A stretch of DNA of 7,598 bases from Prevotella sp. UBA3208 (GTDB lineage Bacteria; Bacteroidota; Bacteroidia; Bacteroidales; Bacteroidaceae): contig DEWO01000025.1 of assembly GCA_002363695.1 (NCBI GenBank), positions 9,748-17,345 of the forward strand. Direction: 5' to 3'. The translations under genes were made by a program, and so were the position numbers. The notes under the pieces are model-generated. The model had not been told where the DNA came from. It saw nothing but the letters and a program-made list of their open reading frames with translations, and made no database searches. This document shows positions 6,471-7,598 of the stretch, piece after piece (position 1 is the first letter of the stretch; each line of letters begins with the position of its first letter).

Positions 6471-6494
6471 TCCCCCGCCGCTATTCCGTTTATT

Positions 6495-7598
6495 CTATTT
6501 GGCAAACTCTTCTACACAGCGTCGCAGGGCCGTTGGATTACCCATATCGTACATCTTACCCTGCAGTCTGACACCCATCATGCCGCTCTTCTGGCGAACA
6601 GCCTCAAGGGCGGCTGTCAGTTCTATCTCACGCTGGTGGTCACCGTCTACATCGGCTTTCCGGATGTCCTCTGCCAACTGAGCAAACACATCGGGCGTCA
6701 GGATATACTGTCCGAAGACGCTGTAGTACTCCTTCTCACCATCGGCATTGCGGACGCCAAGGAATTCTTCGGCATACGAGGACTTGGGCTTCTCGTTCAT
6801 GACGGAGACATTGAGGATGGTACGTTCCTTATCTTCCCAGACACCACTCAGGATACCATAGTGGCTCACATCGGACAAAGGAACGGCATGGATGCTGACC
6901 ATCAGCTGGTTATAGCGTTCGTATTCCTCAATCAACTGTAAGGCGCAAGGCTTGTTCGACAGGCTGCGATAGAGCGTATCGCCCAATAAGAGCAAGACGG
7001 GTTCGTTGTTGGCAAACTGGGCAGCCTGATAGACGGCATGGCCGAAGCCTCGTTTCTCATGCTGGTAGACATAGTGCAGGCGCTTGCCGATGTCAAGGAT
7101 GCGGTTCTCGTACTCCTGAGCTTCCTTGTTCAGCTTCCGCAGATGCTCTTCGCCCAGCGGACGGTCAAAGAAGTCCGTGTACTGCAGGCGTTCCTCTTCG
7201 GAGCCGAGAACCAGACAAATCTCCTCCACTCCACTCTTCACCAGTTCCTCCAACAAGATAAGGATTACGGGGCGTACCATGCCGTCCGCACAGGGAATGG
7301 GGAAGAAGTCTTTCTTCAGTGCACGGGTTGCCGGATAAAGGCGGGTGCCAAAGCCTGCCACAGGAATGATGGCTTTGCGTACTGTATGCACAGGGCGCAG
7401 CGTCAGCGGATAGGCTTTCATGCCCTTCGCGTCCAAATAGTCGATTAGCCGAGCCTGGTCTTCTGCGCTGCGGGCCAGGAACTGTACCGAACCGTCACCA
7501 TGCGAGCCGACTCCCTTACCGCCATATACCATAGGCTGTATCTGCGGGTCCTGCAACACCTCGTGCAACTTGGGAGCCCACAATGCCGGCGACATAGG
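6495..7598 (-). CDS. Sugar kinase-nucleotidyltransferase fusion, N-terminus beyond the window
   Basis: The frame is open to the right edge, so the ATG at 7593-7595 is probably internal and the true start lies outside. Numbering from that Met, residues 1-72 end a GHMP-family sugar kinase: GGKGVGSHGDGSVQFLAR (25-42) resembles the glycine-rich third GHMP motif, followed by a helix and KAYPLTLRPVHTVRK. From residue 74 a GalU-like nucleotidyltransferase begins: KAIIPVAGFGTRLYPATRA (74-92) with KKDFFPI, then RGFGHAV (182-188), LLGDTLYRS (204-212), MNEKPKSSY (266-274) and YDMGNPTALRRC (349-360). Kinase plus pyrophosphorylase suggests salvage of a free sugar to its 1-phosphate and then to a nucleotide sugar, in the manner of fucose salvage by Fkp but with the domains in opposite order. 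The sugar and nucleotide cannot be read from the sequence. It converges with rfbA. Confidence 0.85.
   Translation of the reverse strand, partial: PMSPALWAPKLHEVLQDPQIQPMVYGGKGVGSHGDGSVQFLARSAEDQARLIDYLDAKGMKAYPLTLRPVHTVRKAIIPVAGFGTRLYPATRALKKDFFPIPCADGMVRPVILILLEELVKSGVEEICLVLGSEEERLQYTDFFDRPLGEEHLRKLNKEAQEYENRILDIGKRLHYVYQHEKRGFGHAVYQAAQFANNEPVLLLLGDTLYRSLSNKPCALQLIEEYERYNQLMVSIHAVPLSDVSHYGILSGVWEDKERTILNVSVMNEKPKSSYAEEFLGVRNADGEKEYYSVFGQYILTPDVFAQLAEDIRKADVDGDHQREIELTAALEAVRQKSGMMGVRLQGKMYDMGNPTALRRCVEEFAK

Noticed and set aside
6471..6494. Bidirectional terminator between the convergent genes
   Set aside because: The 24 bases contain no inverted repeat or T-run that I can find.

Overview
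The window looks like chromosomal DNA from a Bacteroidales bacterium, most likely Prevotellaceae. The signs are: promoters of the Bacteroidota type (TAnnTTTG -7 box), mostly A-rich leaders without Shine-Dalgarno sites, a secreted protein ending in a Prevotella-style type IX secretion (T9SS) sorting tail, and close packing of mainly minus-strand genes with no strongly AT-rich islands. It holds eight protein-coding genes, of which the first and last are cut by the window edges. I see no tRNA, rRNA, CRISPR array, insertion sequence or phage gene.

Positions 1-1886 (minus strand) carry a cell-division and RNA-decay cluster. Reading leftwards, it has a promoter, a 99-residue coiled-coil protein (ZapB-like in form), ZapA, and ribonuclease Y, which runs off the left edge after its catalytic HD motif. 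The zapA ribosome site overlaps the stop codon of the gene before it, so the two are probably translationally coupled.

Positions 1891-5525 (minus strand) form a well-delimited three-gene unit. A good promoter at 5494-5525 drives a secreted endonuclease/exonuclease/phosphatase (EEP) fold hydrolase, sphingomyelinase-like, with a T9SS-type tail. Next comes a secreted alpha/beta hydrolase that overlaps it by one base (TAATG), then an unrecognised 206-residue cytosolic protein. The unit ends at an 18-bp perfect hairpin that abuts the promoter of the division cluster. I infer export of two ester hydrolases, perhaps acting on lipids; the role of the third protein is unknown.

Positions 5545-6470 (plus strand) hold rfbA (glucose-1-phosphate thymidylyltransferase, first step to dTDP-rhamnose). 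Its promoter diverges from the hydrolase operon and uses the same narrow -33 region. No other dTDP-rhamnose gene follows it: 24 bp downstream it meets the convergent end of a large gene.

That gene (6495-7598, minus strand, 5' end outside the window) encodes a probable bifunctional sugar-salvage enzyme, with the end of a GHMP-type sugar kinase fused to a GalU-like sugar-1-phosphate nucleotidyltransferase.

Nothing here is clearly a new defence or mobile system. The most interesting parts are the hydrolase operon with its unknown third member, the kinase-nucleotidyltransferase fusion, and the compact regulatory junctions at 1879-1936 and 5494-5557.
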